NCBI GenBank assembly: GCA_900472175.1 | Contig: UCHD01000021.1 | Location: 108,909-172,908, forward strand | Origin: Hyphomicrobiales bacterium | GTDB taxonomy: Bacteria; Pseudomonadota; Alphaproteobacteria; Rhizobiales; Rhizobiaceae | Direction of reading: 5' to 3' | Length of the DNA: 64,000 nt | Part shown: positions 16,686 to 25,015 of the stretch, piece after piece | How the letters are laid out: the number at the start of each line of letters is the position of its first letter | How positions within the stretch are numbered: the first letter of the stretch is position 1 | Made by a program: the position numbers and the translations under genes | Notes under the pieces: generated by a model | The model's database searches: none | What the model was told of the DNA's origin: nothing | The model's input: only the letters and a program-made list of their open reading frames with translations

Positions 16686-17513
16686 TTAGAAGGTCGGTGG
16701 CGTGTTGATCCACAGAAGCACCGTCTCGCCATCATGACGGTTCGACCAGGCATGGTGGCGGCGGCTGTTGAAATAGAGGGAATCGCCGGGGCTCAGATCG
16801 TAAAACTGATCGGAATCCAGCACGAACTCCACCCGGCCGGACAGCACATAGACGAACTCCTCGCCCTCATGCTTGTAAGCCCCCTCGCTGGAAGCGCCCG
16901 GCTCCAGCACGAAGCGGTGGCAATCCATCTGGTTACGGCCTTCGGCCAACAACTGCACGGTCACGCCCGGCGTCGTGCGCGGCCATGTCCGCCATTCCCC
17001 GGAGCGCACCAGCGCCCGCACATCCGGCTCGTCTTCGCCTGAAAGGCTCGAAACAGTCGTCGAAAAATATTCGGCAAGATTATGCAGGACAGCGACGGAC
17101 ACACCCTGCGACGTCCGCTCCAGTGTCGACAGAACCGAAGCAGCGATACCGATATCACCGGCCACCTGCTCCAGCGTCTTTCCGGCCGCATGGCGCAGGC
17201 TCCTGAGCTTACGCCCGACCTGCGATTGCGGCGTTGCGTCGCCATTGGCAGGCTGCCCGTTATCGTCGGGTTCGCCCGCTTCCAGTTCCAACGCCTCGCG
17301 GATTGCCGCCGGATTGAGCCCACGCTCGGCGCGAAACCATGAGATGCGCTTCAATTGCGCGACATCGCCTTCGCTGTACTGCCGATGACCGGTAACCGAC
17401 CGGTCTGGAACGACCAGACCCTGCGTCTCCCATAGACGCAAGGTCGATGCGGAGACGCCGGCAAGCCGTGCGGCTTCCGCGACCTTGTAGCGTATTTTCA
17501 TGACATCACTCAT
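16686..17513 (-). CDS. MerR-XRE-cupin three-domain transcriptional regulator
   Basis: A 275-residue regulator that combines three modules. The N-terminal MerR-type winged helix covers residues ~6-75 (YKVAEAARLAGVSASTLRLW, then GHRQYSEGDVAQLKRI). An XRE-type helix-turn-helix lies at ~100-158 (GRKLRSLRHAAGKTLEQVAG, LSTLERTSQGVSV). A C-terminal cupin occupies ~190-270 (HEGEEFVYVLSGRVEFVLDS, LSPGDSLYFNSRRHHAW). XRE-cupin proteins are common sensors of small ligands, and the added MerR head is unusual but seen in some alphaproteobacteria. A second Met (position 5, MKIRYKV) is an alternative start. It is divergent from gabT, with ~220 bp holding an inverted repeat, so control of GABA catabolism is the likely role. 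Confidence 0.85.
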   Translation of the reverse strand: MSDVMKIRYKVAEAARLAGVSASTLRLWETQGLVVPDRSVTGHRQYSEGDVAQLKRISWFRAERGLNPAAIREALELEAGEPDDNGQPANGDATPQSQVGRKLRSLRHAAGKTLEQVAGDIGIAASVLSTLERTSQGVSVAVLHNLAEYFSTTVSSLSGEDEPDVRALVRSGEWRTWPRTTPGVTVQLLAEGRNQMDCHRFVLEPGASSEGAYKHEGEEFVYVLSGRVEFVLDSDQFYDLSPGDSLYFNSRRHHAWSNRHDGETVLLWINTPPTF

Positions 17514-17636
17514 AAGCCGTCCCGTGACATCTTCAAGTCATCCATACGCAGTGCTGCACAGCTTGGTACAAGAGGCGGTAAAACTCCCACGCGACACTGT
17601 CTCGCGGGCAAGAAATCCATTCCCTGCGCTGCTTCT

Positions 17637-17657
17637 CAAATCACAAAATTTGATTTG
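17637..17657. promoter_or_regulatory. Inverted repeat in the gabT/regulator divergent promoter region
   Basis: CAAATCA and TGATTTG form 7-bp arms around a 7-base centre that itself contains part of CAAAATTTG. It sits ~75 bp before the gabT start and ~125 bp before the regulator start. This is a suitable operator for a dimeric regulator such as the adjacent MerR-XRE-cupin protein; that assignment is inference. Confidence 0.4.
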
Positions 17658-17732
17658 CAAACCTACAGAAAAAATATAGGATTTCCGTAAATTCTGCAAT
17701 CATAAATGTTCCACGCAACCAGGATGACACAA

Positions 17733-19001
17733 GTGACCAGTTTGACCGATCGCAAGAACGCAGCCATCTCCCGCGGTGTGGGCATGACCACGCAGATCTA
17801 TGCGGATCGTGCCGAGAATTCCGAAATCTGGGACAAGGAAGGCAATCGTTATATCGATTTCGCCGCCGGTATCGCCGTCGTCAACACCGGCCACCGCCAT
17901 CCGCGCGTCATCGAGGCCGTCAAGAAACAGCTCGATCGCTTCACCCACACCTGCCATCAGGTCGTGCCGTACGAAAACTATGTCGAGCTTGCCGAGCGGC
18001 TGAACGCCATCCTGCCGGGTGATTTCGCCAAGAAGACAATTTTCGTCACCACAGGCGCGGAAGCAGTCGAGAACGCAGTGAAGATCGCCCGCGCCGCAAC
18101 CGGCCGCCAGGCAGTCGTCGCTTTCGGCGGCGGCTTTCACGGCCGCACCTTCATGGGCATGGCGCTGACCGGCAAGGTCGTGCCTTACAAGGTCGGCTTC
18201 GGCGCGATGCCGGCCGACGTCTTCCACGTGCCCTTCCCGGTTGAACTGCAGGGCGTGTCCGCCGAGCAGTCGCTGGCGGCGCTGAAGCGCCTTTTCGCCG
18301 CCGACGTGGATCCGAACCGCGTCGCTGCTATCATCATCGAGCCCGTGCAGGGCGAAGGCGGCTTCTATCCGGTGCCGACCTCCTTCATCAAGGCGATCCG
18401 CGAGATCTGTGATCAGCACGGCATCCTTCTGATTGCCGACGAAGTGCAGACCGGCTTTGCCCGTACCGGCAAACTTTTCGCTATGGAACATCATGGCGTT
18501 GCCGCTGACCTCGTGACGATGGCCAAGGGTCTTGGCGGCGGTTTCCCGATCGCAGCCGTGACCGGCCGCGCCGAAGTCATGGACGCCCCCGGCCCCGGCG
18601 GTCTCGGCGGCACCTATGCCGGTAACCCGATGGGCGTTGCCGCTGCTCATGCCGTTCTCGACATCATTGAAGACGAAAAGCTCTGCGACCGCGCTGAACA
18701 GTTGGGTAACCGCCTCAAGCAGCGCCTCGCTGCAATCCGCGAACAGGCGCCTGAGATCGTCGACATCCGCGGCCCGGGCTTCATGAACGCCGTTGAGTTC
18801 AACGACGTGAAGACCAACCTGCCAAGCGCCGATTTCGCCAACAAGGTGCGTCTGAAAGCGCTCGAAAAGGGCCTGATCCTGCTCACCTGCGGCGTACACG
18901 GCAACGTCATCAGGTTCCTGGCACCGATCACCATCCAGGACAATGTCTTCGCCGAAGCGATGGACATTCTGGAAGCCTCGATCCTGGAAGCCCGCGCCTG
19001 A
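17733..19001 (+). CDS. gabT: 4-aminobutyrate aminotransferase
   Basis: A 422-residue PLP-dependent class III aminotransferase that converts GABA plus 2-oxoglutarate to succinate semialdehyde plus glutamate. Hallmarks are RYIDFAAGIAVVNTGHRHP, TTGAEAVENAVKIARAAT, GGGFHGRTFMGMALTG, IIEPVQGEGGF, LIADEVQTGFARTG and the PLP lysine Lys265 in TMAKGLGGGFP. The GTG at 17733 is chosen because AGGA lies 8 nt before it. In-frame ATGs at 17706 and 17724 lack a usable ribosome-binding site. The length matches GabT. gabD follows after a hairpin, giving the full route from GABA to succinate, and the divergent regulator may respond to GABA or a product. Confidence 0.95.
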   Translation: MTSLTDRKNAAISRGVGMTTQIYADRAENSEIWDKEGNRYIDFAAGIAVVNTGHRHPRVIEAVKKQLDRFTHTCHQVVPYENYVELAERLNAILPGDFAKKTIFVTTGAEAVENAVKIARAATGRQAVVAFGGGFHGRTFMGMALTGKVVPYKVGFGAMPADVFHVPFPVELQGVSAEQSLAALKRLFAADVDPNRVAAIIIEPVQGEGGFYPVPTSFIKAIREICDQHGILLIADEVQTGFARTGKLFAMEHHGVAADLVTMAKGLGGGFPIAAVTGRAEVMDAPGPGGLGGTYAGNPMGVAAAHAVLDIIEDEKLCDRAEQLGNRLKQRLAAIREQAPEIVDIRGPGFMNAVEFNDVKTNLPSADFANKVRLKALEKGLILLTCGVHGNVIRFLAPITIQDNVFAEAMDILEASILEARA

Positions 19002-19028
19002 TTTCAGGCGTCGGCCTCATGACATATT

Positions 19029-19060
19029 CCATTGGGCAGCAGCATCACGCTGCCCAATGG
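19029..19060 (+). other. Intercistronic hairpin between gabT and gabD
   Basis: A 12-bp perfect stem, CCATTGGGCAGC with GCTGCCCAATGG, around the loop AGCATCAC. No T run follows directly. It could attenuate read-through into gabD or protect the 3' end of gabT mRNA. Confidence 0.6.
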
Positions 19061-19151
19061 ACCCGGCTGCTTTTATCGGCTATCGGCATTGTCCCCGCGA
19101 CAAAACATGCCGCCCCGCGCCACCTGCGCGGATCGCCAGAAAGGATCTCCG

Positions 19152-20609
19152 ATGATCTTTACCGAGACATTGCTCGCCCATGTCAGGGATCCGCATCTGC
19201 TCGGGCTGGTGAATGTGCCATGGGCGCCTGCAGCAAAGACCTTCGACGTCCATAATCCCTCGACTGGCGCCCTGCTCGCCACCCTGCCGGACATGGGTAT
19301 CCCGGAAACGCGCGCCGCCGTCGATGATGCCTATGCGGCACAATTTCCGTGGGCCGAGCGCCCGGCCGGCGATCGCAGCACGATCCTGCGCCGCTGGTAC
19401 GATCTCGTCATCGCCCATATCGACGATCTCGCCGCGATCCTGACGGCCGAAATGGGCAAGCCGCTCAACGAAGCCCGCTCTGAGGTTCAGCACGCCGCCG
19501 CCTATATCGAATGGTATGCGGAAGAGGCCAAGCGCGTTTACGGCGAGACCATTCCGGCCCCTTCGACCGACCGCCGCATGATGGTGATCAAGCAACCGGT
19601 CGGCGTTGTCGGCACGATCACACCGTGGAATTTCCCGGCCTCGATGGTGGCGCGCAAAATTGCGCCGGCGCTGGCGGTCGGCTGCACCATCATCCTGAAA
19701 CCCGCCGAACAGACGCCGTTGGTGGCTTTGGCCATGCATGCGCTGGCAATTCGTGCCGGCTTTCCAAAGGGTGTGTTCAACCTCGTGCTCGCTTCGGAAG
19801 GCGACGCGATCGGCCAGGAACTCTGCACCAATTCGAGAGTTCGAAAAATCAGCTTCACCGGCTCCACAGAAGTTGGCCGCATCCTGATGCGCCAATGTTC
19901 CGACCAGATCAAGAAGGTCAGCCTCGAACTCGGCGGCAGCGCGCCCTTCATCGTCTTTGATGACGCCGATATCGACGCCGCCGTCGATGGTGCCATCCAG
20001 GCAAAATTCCGCAATGCAGGCCAGACCTGCACGTCAGCCAACCGCATCTATGTGCAAAGCCGAGTTCATGACGAGTTCGCTCACAAGCTGGCGGTAGAAG
20101 TCGCAAAGCTTACGGTCGGCGACGGTTTTACGAAGGGCGTCACCATCGGCCCGCTGATCGATGACCGGGCGATCGAAAAGGTCGAAGCCCATGTCAACGA
20201 TGCAATCGCCAAAGGGGCAACGCTTCTCTGCGGCGGCAAACGCGTCTCCGGCGCGTTCTTTGAACCGACCGTGCTCACAAATGTCGGCAAGAGCATGCTG
20301 GTCGCCTGTGACGAAACTTTTGGCCCGGTCGCCCCGATCATCCGTTTCGAGACGATGGAAGACGTCATCCTACAGGCCAACGACACGATCTACGGTTTGG
20401 CCGCCTACTTCTATGCAACGGAACTCAAAAAGGTTTGGCGGGTGGCCGAAGCGCTGGAATACGGCATGATCGGTATCAATACCGGCCGCATGTCGTCTGA
20501 GGCCGCCCCCTTCGGCGGCCTCAAACAATCCGGCATCGGCCGCGAAGGCTCCCGCCACGGAGCAGAAGACTATCTGGAGATGAAGTATCTCTGCATGGGA
20601 AATATTTGA
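19152..20609 (+). CDS. gabD: Succinate-semialdehyde dehydrogenase (NAD(P)+)
   Basis: A 485-residue aldehyde dehydrogenase of the GabD type, which oxidises succinate semialdehyde to succinate for the TCA cycle. Motifs are TPWNFPASMVARKIAPALA, the cofactor-binding FTGSTEVGRIL, the general-base Glu259 in LELGGSAPF and the catalytic Cys293 in NAGQTCTSANR. The C-terminal SSEAAPFGGLKQSGIGREGS is characteristic of GabD. The start at MIFTETLLAH is backed by AAGGATC just upstream; earlier codons in the frame cover the intercistronic hairpin. The ~150-bp spacer after gabT suggests one transcript with differential expression. Confidence 0.94.
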   Translation: MIFTETLLAHVRDPHLLGLVNVPWAPAAKTFDVHNPSTGALLATLPDMGIPETRAAVDDAYAAQFPWAERPAGDRSTILRRWYDLVIAHIDDLAAILTAEMGKPLNEARSEVQHAAAYIEWYAEEAKRVYGETIPAPSTDRRMMVIKQPVGVVGTITPWNFPASMVARKIAPALAVGCTIILKPAEQTPLVALAMHALAIRAGFPKGVFNLVLASEGDAIGQELCTNSRVRKISFTGSTEVGRILMRQCSDQIKKVSLELGGSAPFIVFDDADIDAAVDGAIQAKFRNAGQTCTSANRIYVQSRVHDEFAHKLAVEVAKLTVGDGFTKGVTIGPLIDDRAIEKVEAHVNDAIAKGATLLCGGKRVSGAFFEPTVLTNVGKSMLVACDETFGPVAPIIRFETMEDVILQANDTIYGLAAYFYATELKKVWRVAEALEYGMIGINTGRMSSEAAPFGGLKQSGIGREGSRHGAEDYLEMKYLCMGNI

Positions 20610-20617
20610 GAGAACAG

Positions 20618-20992
20618 TCAGTCATCAGAAGAAAGGTACGATACGGACAGCCTTTCCGCTGCCGCCGCGAGCCTTTTATCAAAAGTCCAAAAAAGAGTGC
20701 CTGGCGATAAGCTGACCGATGCCAACAAGTGAGCATCCGCATATCGAATGCCCGAGTTGTATATTTTTCTCGATTCGATCAGCTGCATAACTTCGTCGTC
20801 TGAAGCCGCTGCCACCTGAATCATTTGCCGCAATTGCTCAAGAAAGACGGACCTATCTTTCAAACTGCCAAGAGCAAGCTCGCCCATGACGAAAGGATGC
20901 ATCACTATGTTTCCAGCCATGAGAAGGCGCGAAAATCCGCTTTCTCCGAACCGGATATGGCGTATCCACACAGAGGTATCAGCCAAAATCAT
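20618..20992 (-). CDS. vapC: PIN-domain toxin, VapC family
   Basis: A 124-residue PIN-domain protein, a predicted Mg2+-dependent ribonuclease. The acidic residues are in place: Asp5 in MILADTSVW, the Glu in VMGELALGSL, the Asp in IRYADAHLLAS and the late Asp in LFWTFDKRLAAAAERL. The start overlaps the antitoxin stop by 4 nt (ATGA), the usual order for vapBC. In this family free toxin cleaves tRNA or rRNA and halts growth. Both genes look intact, with no frameshift. Confidence 0.88.
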   Translation of the reverse strand: MILADTSVWIRHIRFGESGFSRLLMAGNIVMHPFVMGELALGSLKDRSVFLEQLRQMIQVAAASDDEVMQLIESRKIYNSGIRYADAHLLASVSLSPGTLFWTFDKRLAAAAERLSVSYLSSDD

Positions 20993-21195
20993 GGCTGCTC
21001 ATCGTCCCAAGGGCGACGGCGAGGGATATCCTCCAGGTCCGGCTGGCTCCCTGACAAAAGAGCCAACCGTCGCGATGCCGAAACATGGATGAACATTTTG
21101 AGGGCTTCTCGAACAATCGCCGACTTTTCCGTTAGCCCGGTATATGCCTGAGCTTTGGCAAGCAACTCATCATCAAGAACAATCGTTGTGCGCAT
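20989..21195 (-). CDS. vapB: VapB-type antitoxin
   Basis: A 68-residue antitoxin with the N-terminal ribbon-helix-helix-like part MRTTIVLDDELLAKAQAYTG, then LTEKSAIVREALKMFIH, and a disordered acidic/Arg-rich tail (PDLEDIPRRRPWDDEQP) that would wrap the toxin. The start at MRTTIVL is fixed by GAGGAG seven bases before it. The next in-frame ATG upstream lies within that ribosome-binding site. The protein should neutralise VapC and repress its own promoter. Confidence 0.87.
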   Translation of the reverse strand: MRTTIVLDDELLAKAQAYTGLTEKSAIVREALKMFIHVSASRRLALLSGSQPDLEDIPRRRPWDDEQP

Positions 21196-21253
21196 GGATT
21201 TACTCCTCATATGCGCATCAAAAATATCATCGATCGATGCCCATTTCAATGCA

Positions 21254-22426
21254 TCAAGGCTTCATCCCGATTTCGGCCAGCACCTCATGCGTATGCTCGC
21301 CAAGCCGTGGAGAGCCACGATCCAGCGCAAGTTCGGCATCGGAAAACTGAATGGGTGTTCGCACGCCCGGCGCTGTCCCAGACGCAGATCCGGTGTGCGA
21401 CGTATCGACCCGCATGCCACGGTGGATGATCTGCGGATCGGAAAACACGTCCGCCACCGTGTTGATCGGCCCGCCGGGAACACCGGCCGCCTCGAGCATA
21501 GTCAGCAGCGTATCGCGATTGAAGGTCACCGTCCGCTCTGCCAGTTCCGGCGTCAGCGTATCGCGATGCTTTACCCGGCTGGCATTGGTGAGATAACGCG
21601 GATCGGTCGCCAGAGTATCGAGACCAAGCAGCGTGCAGAACTTGACGAATTGCCGGTCATTGCCGACGGCAACGATCAGGTGACCATCGGAAACCGGAAA
21701 CACCTGATAAGGCGCAATATTCGGATGCGCATTGCCGAGGCGGCGCGGTGATTGGCCGGAAACCAGGAAATTCAGCGCCTGGTTGGCAAGCACCCCGGTC
21801 ATGCTGTCGAACAATGCCATATCGACCTGCTGGCCAACGCCAGTCCGTTCACGCATGTGCAGCGCCGCCTGAATGGCGATGACACCGTAAAGCCCGGTGA
21901 AGATATCCGCAAAAGCAACGCCGATCTTCTGTGGCTCGCCCTCCGGGTCCCCCGTCAGGTCCATGATGCCGCTCATGCCCTGAACAATGTAGTCGTAGCC
22001 GGCGCGGTGGGCATAGGGGCCGTCCTGACCGAAGCCGGTGACGGAGCAATAGATCAGCCGCGGATTGACCTTTCTCAGGCTTTCGTAATCCAGCCCGTAC
22101 TTGGCCAATCCGCCAACCTTGAAATTTTCCAGCAGCACATCCGACTGTGCCGCCAGCCGCCGCACGGCCTCCTGTCCTTCCTCGGTGGTGAAGTCGAGGA
22201 TGACCGAGCGCTTGCCCCGATTGCAGGCGTGGAAATAGGCGGCATCCAAATGGCCCCCGGTGTCGCTCTCGATGAACGGAGGACCCCAGGTGCGGGTGTC
22301 ATCCCCCGCTGGGCTTTCCACCTTGATGACATCGGCACCGAGATCGGCAAGCGTCTGGCCGATCCAGGGTCCCGCCAGAATGCGGGCGAGTTCGAGAACC
22401 TTCAGGCCCTTCAGCGGCGTTTCCAT
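21254..22426 (-). CDS. CaiB/BaiF (class III) CoA-transferase, probable succinyl-CoA:glutarate CoA-transferase
   Basis: A 390-residue family III CoA-transferase. Features are LKVLELARILAGPWIGQTLA, DLGADVIKVESPAGDDTRTW, NRGKRSVILDF and ENFKVGGLAKYGLDY. The region GYDYIVQGMSGIMDLTGDP carries the Asp that forms the acyl-enzyme. These enzymes move CoA between carboxylic acids without free intermediates. The gene follows the glutaryl-CoA dehydrogenase gene after 8 nt in the same direction, so activating glutarate to glutaryl-CoA is the best guess, as for mammalian SUGCT. The family alone would not give the substrate. Confidence 0.85.
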   Translation of the reverse strand: METPLKGLKVLELARILAGPWIGQTLADLGADVIKVESPAGDDTRTWGPPFIESDTGGHLDAAYFHACNRGKRSVILDFTTEEGQEAVRRLAAQSDVLLENFKVGGLAKYGLDYESLRKVNPRLIYCSVTGFGQDGPYAHRAGYDYIVQGMSGIMDLTGDPEGEPQKIGVAFADIFTGLYGVIAIQAALHMRERTGVGQQVDMALFDSMTGVLANQALNFLVSGQSPRRLGNAHPNIAPYQVFPVSDGHLIVAVGNDRQFVKFCTLLGLDTLATDPRYLTNASRVKHRDTLTPELAERTVTFNRDTLLTMLEAAGVPGGPINTVADVFSDPQIIHRGMRVDTSHTGSASGTAPGVRTPIQFSDAELALDRGSPRLGEHTHEVLAEIGMKP

Positions 22427-22434
22427 GCCGGCGC

Positions 22435-23622
22435 TCAGAAGAAGGCCTGCAGCCCGGTCTGGGCGCGGCCGAGGATCAGGGCGTGCACGTCATGGGTGCC
22501 TTCATAGGTATTGACCGTTTCGAGATTCACCATGTGGCGCATCACCTGATAATCCTCGGAAATGCCGTTGCCGCCATGCATGTCACGGGCGGCGCGGGCG
22601 ATATCCAGCGCCTTGCCGCAATTGTTGCGCTTGACGATGGAGATCATTTCCGGGGCCATCCGGCCTGCATCCATCAGCTGGCCGACGCGCAGCGACGCCT
22701 GCAGGCCAAGGGTGATTTCCGTCTGCATGTCGGCAAGCTTCTTCTGGAACAACTGCGTCTGCGCCAGCGGCTTGCCGAACTGCTTGCGATCGAGCCCGTA
22801 TTGCCGCGCTGCATGCCAGCAGAATTCAGCCGAGCCGAGCACGCCCCAGGAAATGCCATAGCGGGCGCGGTTGAGGCAGCCGAACGGACCCTTCAGGCCT
22901 TCGACATTCGGCAGCAGAGCGTCTTCGCCGACTTCGACATTGTCCAGCACGATTTCACCGGTGATCGAGGCCCGCAGCGACAGCTTGCCGCCGATCTTCG
23001 GAGCCGACAGGCCCTTCATGCCCTTTTCCAGCACGAAGCCGCGAATGGCGTTGCCATGCGCCTCGGACTTTGCCCAGACAACGAACACATCGGCAATCGG
23101 TGCGTTGGAAATCCACATCTTCGAACCGCTCAGCCGGTAACCGCCGTCGGTCTTTACCGCCCGCGTCTTCATGCCGCCGGGGTCGGAACCCGCATCCGGC
23201 TCGGTCAAGCCGAAGCAGCCGATGAATTCGCCGCTAATCAACTTCGGCAGGTATTTCTGGCGCTGTTCTTCCGAGCCATAGGCATGGATCGGGTAGATGA
23301 CGAGGGAGGACTGGACGCTCATCATCGAGCGATAACCGCTGTCGACACGTTCGACTTCGCGGGCGACCAGACCATAGGCCACATAGGACGCGCCAACGCC
23401 ACCATAAGTATCCGGGACGGTGACGCCAAGCAGACCGAGTTCGCCCATTTCGCGGAAAATCGAAGGGTCGGTGGTCTCGTTGCGGTAGGCATCGATGACG
23501 CGGGGCTGCAGCCTGTCCTGCGCGTAGGCGCGGGCCGTATCGCGGATCATCCGCTCATCTTCAGAAAGCTGATCCTCCAGCAGAAATGCGTCATCCCACT
23601 GGAATTCCTGTCTTGCAGCCAT
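22435..23622 (-). CDS. gcdH: Glutaryl-CoA dehydrogenase
   Basis: A 395-residue acyl-CoA dehydrogenase with the features that set glutaryl-CoA dehydrogenase apart. The Arg in [16 protein letters not shown] contacts the glutaryl carboxylate, and the catalytic base Glu374 lies in [15 protein letters not shown]-binding blocks [19 protein letters not shown] and [20 protein letters not shown] are intact. The enzyme oxidises and decarboxylates glutaryl-CoA to crotonyl-CoA in lysine, tryptophan and glutarate breakdown, passing electrons to ETF. It is the first gene of a two-gene unit with the CoA-transferase and is divergent from the M24 peptidase gene, with ~140 bp between. Confidence 0.93.
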   Translation of the reverse strand: MAARQEFQWDDAFLLEDQLSEDERMIRDTARAYAQDRLQPRVIDAYRNETTDPSIFREMGELGLLGVTVPDTYGGVGASYVAYGLVAREVERVDSGYRSMMSVQSSLVIYPIHAYGSEEQRQKYLPKLISGEFIGCFGLTEPDAGSDPGGMKTRAVKTDGGYRLSGSKMWISNAPIADVFVVWAKSEAHGNAIRGFVLEKGMKGLSAPKIGGKLSLRASITGEIVLDNVEVGEDALLPNVEGLKGPFGCLNRARYGISWGVLGSAEFCWHAARQYGLDRKQFGKPLAQTQLFQKKLADMQTEITLGLQASLRVGQLMDAGRMAPEMISIVKRNNCGKALDIARAARDMHGGNGISEDYQVMRHMVNLETVNTYEGTHDVHALILGRAQTGLQAFF

Positions 23623-23761
23623 GTCTTCCTCCCGTCACTTTCCTTCTTGTATCCGTTATGGCAAGCCGGGCAGGGCGACACAAACGAAAATGCGGCACTG
23701 CCTCATGCGCTGCAGGAATGGCGGCCCGCTGGACTTTGAAACGACAGGACAGGGAAACGGC

Positions 23762-25003
23762 ATGGCACATCTCGACAGGACACGCGCATCGCAGCTGATG
23801 GAAGCCGCCGGGTTTGATGTGTTGCTGCTGCTTTCGCCGGAAAGTTTTACCTATGCGACCGGCGCGCCCGCAGGCGTTGCCACCATGTGGCGGCGTGCCG
23901 GTGCCGTAGCGGCCATTGTTCCCGCCGATCCGGCGGTTCGGGAAGCCGCTGTCGTCACCGACCTGTTCGAGGCTGCATTTCGCGCCTCCAGCGCGCTCAC
24001 CGATATCAGCATCAATCCGATCTGGGTGGAGACCGGTGATATCAGAGGCATGGAAGCCCAGCCGCCAGAGGAATTGATAAAAGCGGCCTGGGCAAGACAG
24101 GGGCGTGCACCCGGCTTCGAGCGTCCGGAAACCTTCGATGCCAGCCATGGCTTCCAGCTCGCCGCGGCGCTTCTCGCCGAAAGGGGCCTGGACGAAGGCC
24201 GCATCGGCATCGAATTCGATGGCCTTTCCGTCTCCGATTTCCGGCTGCTCTCGGCCGCCTTGCCCGATGCCGAATTGCTCGATGCTTCAAACCTTGTCCG
24301 CCGGTTGAAAATGATCAAATCGCCGGCCGAGATCGGCCATCTGCGGACCGCCGTCGAACTGGCCGAGGCCGGAATCGTCGCTCTGCGCGAAACCATTGAT
24401 ATCGGCATCAGCCGCGATGCGCTGGCCGCCGCCTGGGAAAACGGCGCTCGCGCGGAAGTAGCGCGGCGCAACGTCCAGAACCTGACGGGCCTTTGGGAAT
24501 ATGTCTCCGTTGGCCAGAATCCGTGGACCAAGGGCGGCGAGGTGGAGCGCGGCGATCTGATCAAGGTCGATGTCGGCTGTTTGATTGCCGGCTATACATC
24601 CGACACCGGCCGCACCTTCGTCTGCGGCACGCCATCCGCTCTGCAGTTCCGCCTGTTCGATGCCCTGCAGACTGCCTATGACGCAGGCCTGCCATTGCTG
24701 AAACCCGGCATCGCCATGAGCGAGGTGCACCGGGCAACAACCGAGGCGATGGCGAAGGCAGGCTTTCCCGGCTATACGCGTGGCCATTTCGGCCATGGGC
24801 TCGGCGCCGGTCTCGGCAGCGAGGAATGGCCGTTCCTGTCGCGGCAATCGGATGTGATCATCGAGCCGGGCATGGTGCTCGCCTTTGAAACGCCGTGGTA
24901 TGTCGATGGCGTTGGCGGCATGATCATCGAAAACCAGTTGCTGATCACGCAGGATGGCCACGAGATCATGAACCGGTTACCGTCCGGTCTCGTCTCCCTC
25001 TGA
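23762..25003 (+). CDS. M24-family metallopeptidase (Xaa-Pro peptidase-like)
   Basis: A 413-residue protein with an N-terminal creatinase-like domain (residues 1-~185) and a C-terminal pita-bread metallopeptidase domain. The dinuclear metal ligands are all visible: two Asp in VDVGCLIAGYTSDTGRTF, His in TRGHFGHGLGAGLGSEEWPF, and Glu in VLAFETPWY and MIIENQLLIT. It could be an aminopeptidase for proline-containing peptides or a creatinase/ectoine-hydrolase-like amidohydrolase; length and domains allow either. The ATG at 23762 has AGGGA ahead of it, and an in-frame extension upstream shows no family similarity. A LysR gene follows 12 nt later. Confidence 0.87.
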   Translation: MAHLDRTRASQLMEAAGFDVLLLLSPESFTYATGAPAGVATMWRRAGAVAAIVPADPAVREAAVVTDLFEAAFRASSALTDISINPIWVETGDIRGMEAQPPEELIKAAWARQGRAPGFERPETFDASHGFQLAAALLAERGLDEGRIGIEFDGLSVSDFRLLSAALPDAELLDASNLVRRLKMIKSPAEIGHLRTAVELAEAGIVALRETIDIGISRDALAAAWENGARAEVARRNVQNLTGLWEYVSVGQNPWTKGGEVERGDLIKVDVGCLIAGYTSDTGRTFVCGTPSALQFRLFDALQTAYDAGLPLLKPGIAMSEVHRATTEAMAKAGFPGYTRGHFGHGLGAGLGSEEWPFLSRQSDVIIEPGMVLAFETPWYVDGVGGMIIENQLLITQDGHEIMNRLPSGLVSL

Positions 25004-25015
25004 CCGCGGGTTGCC

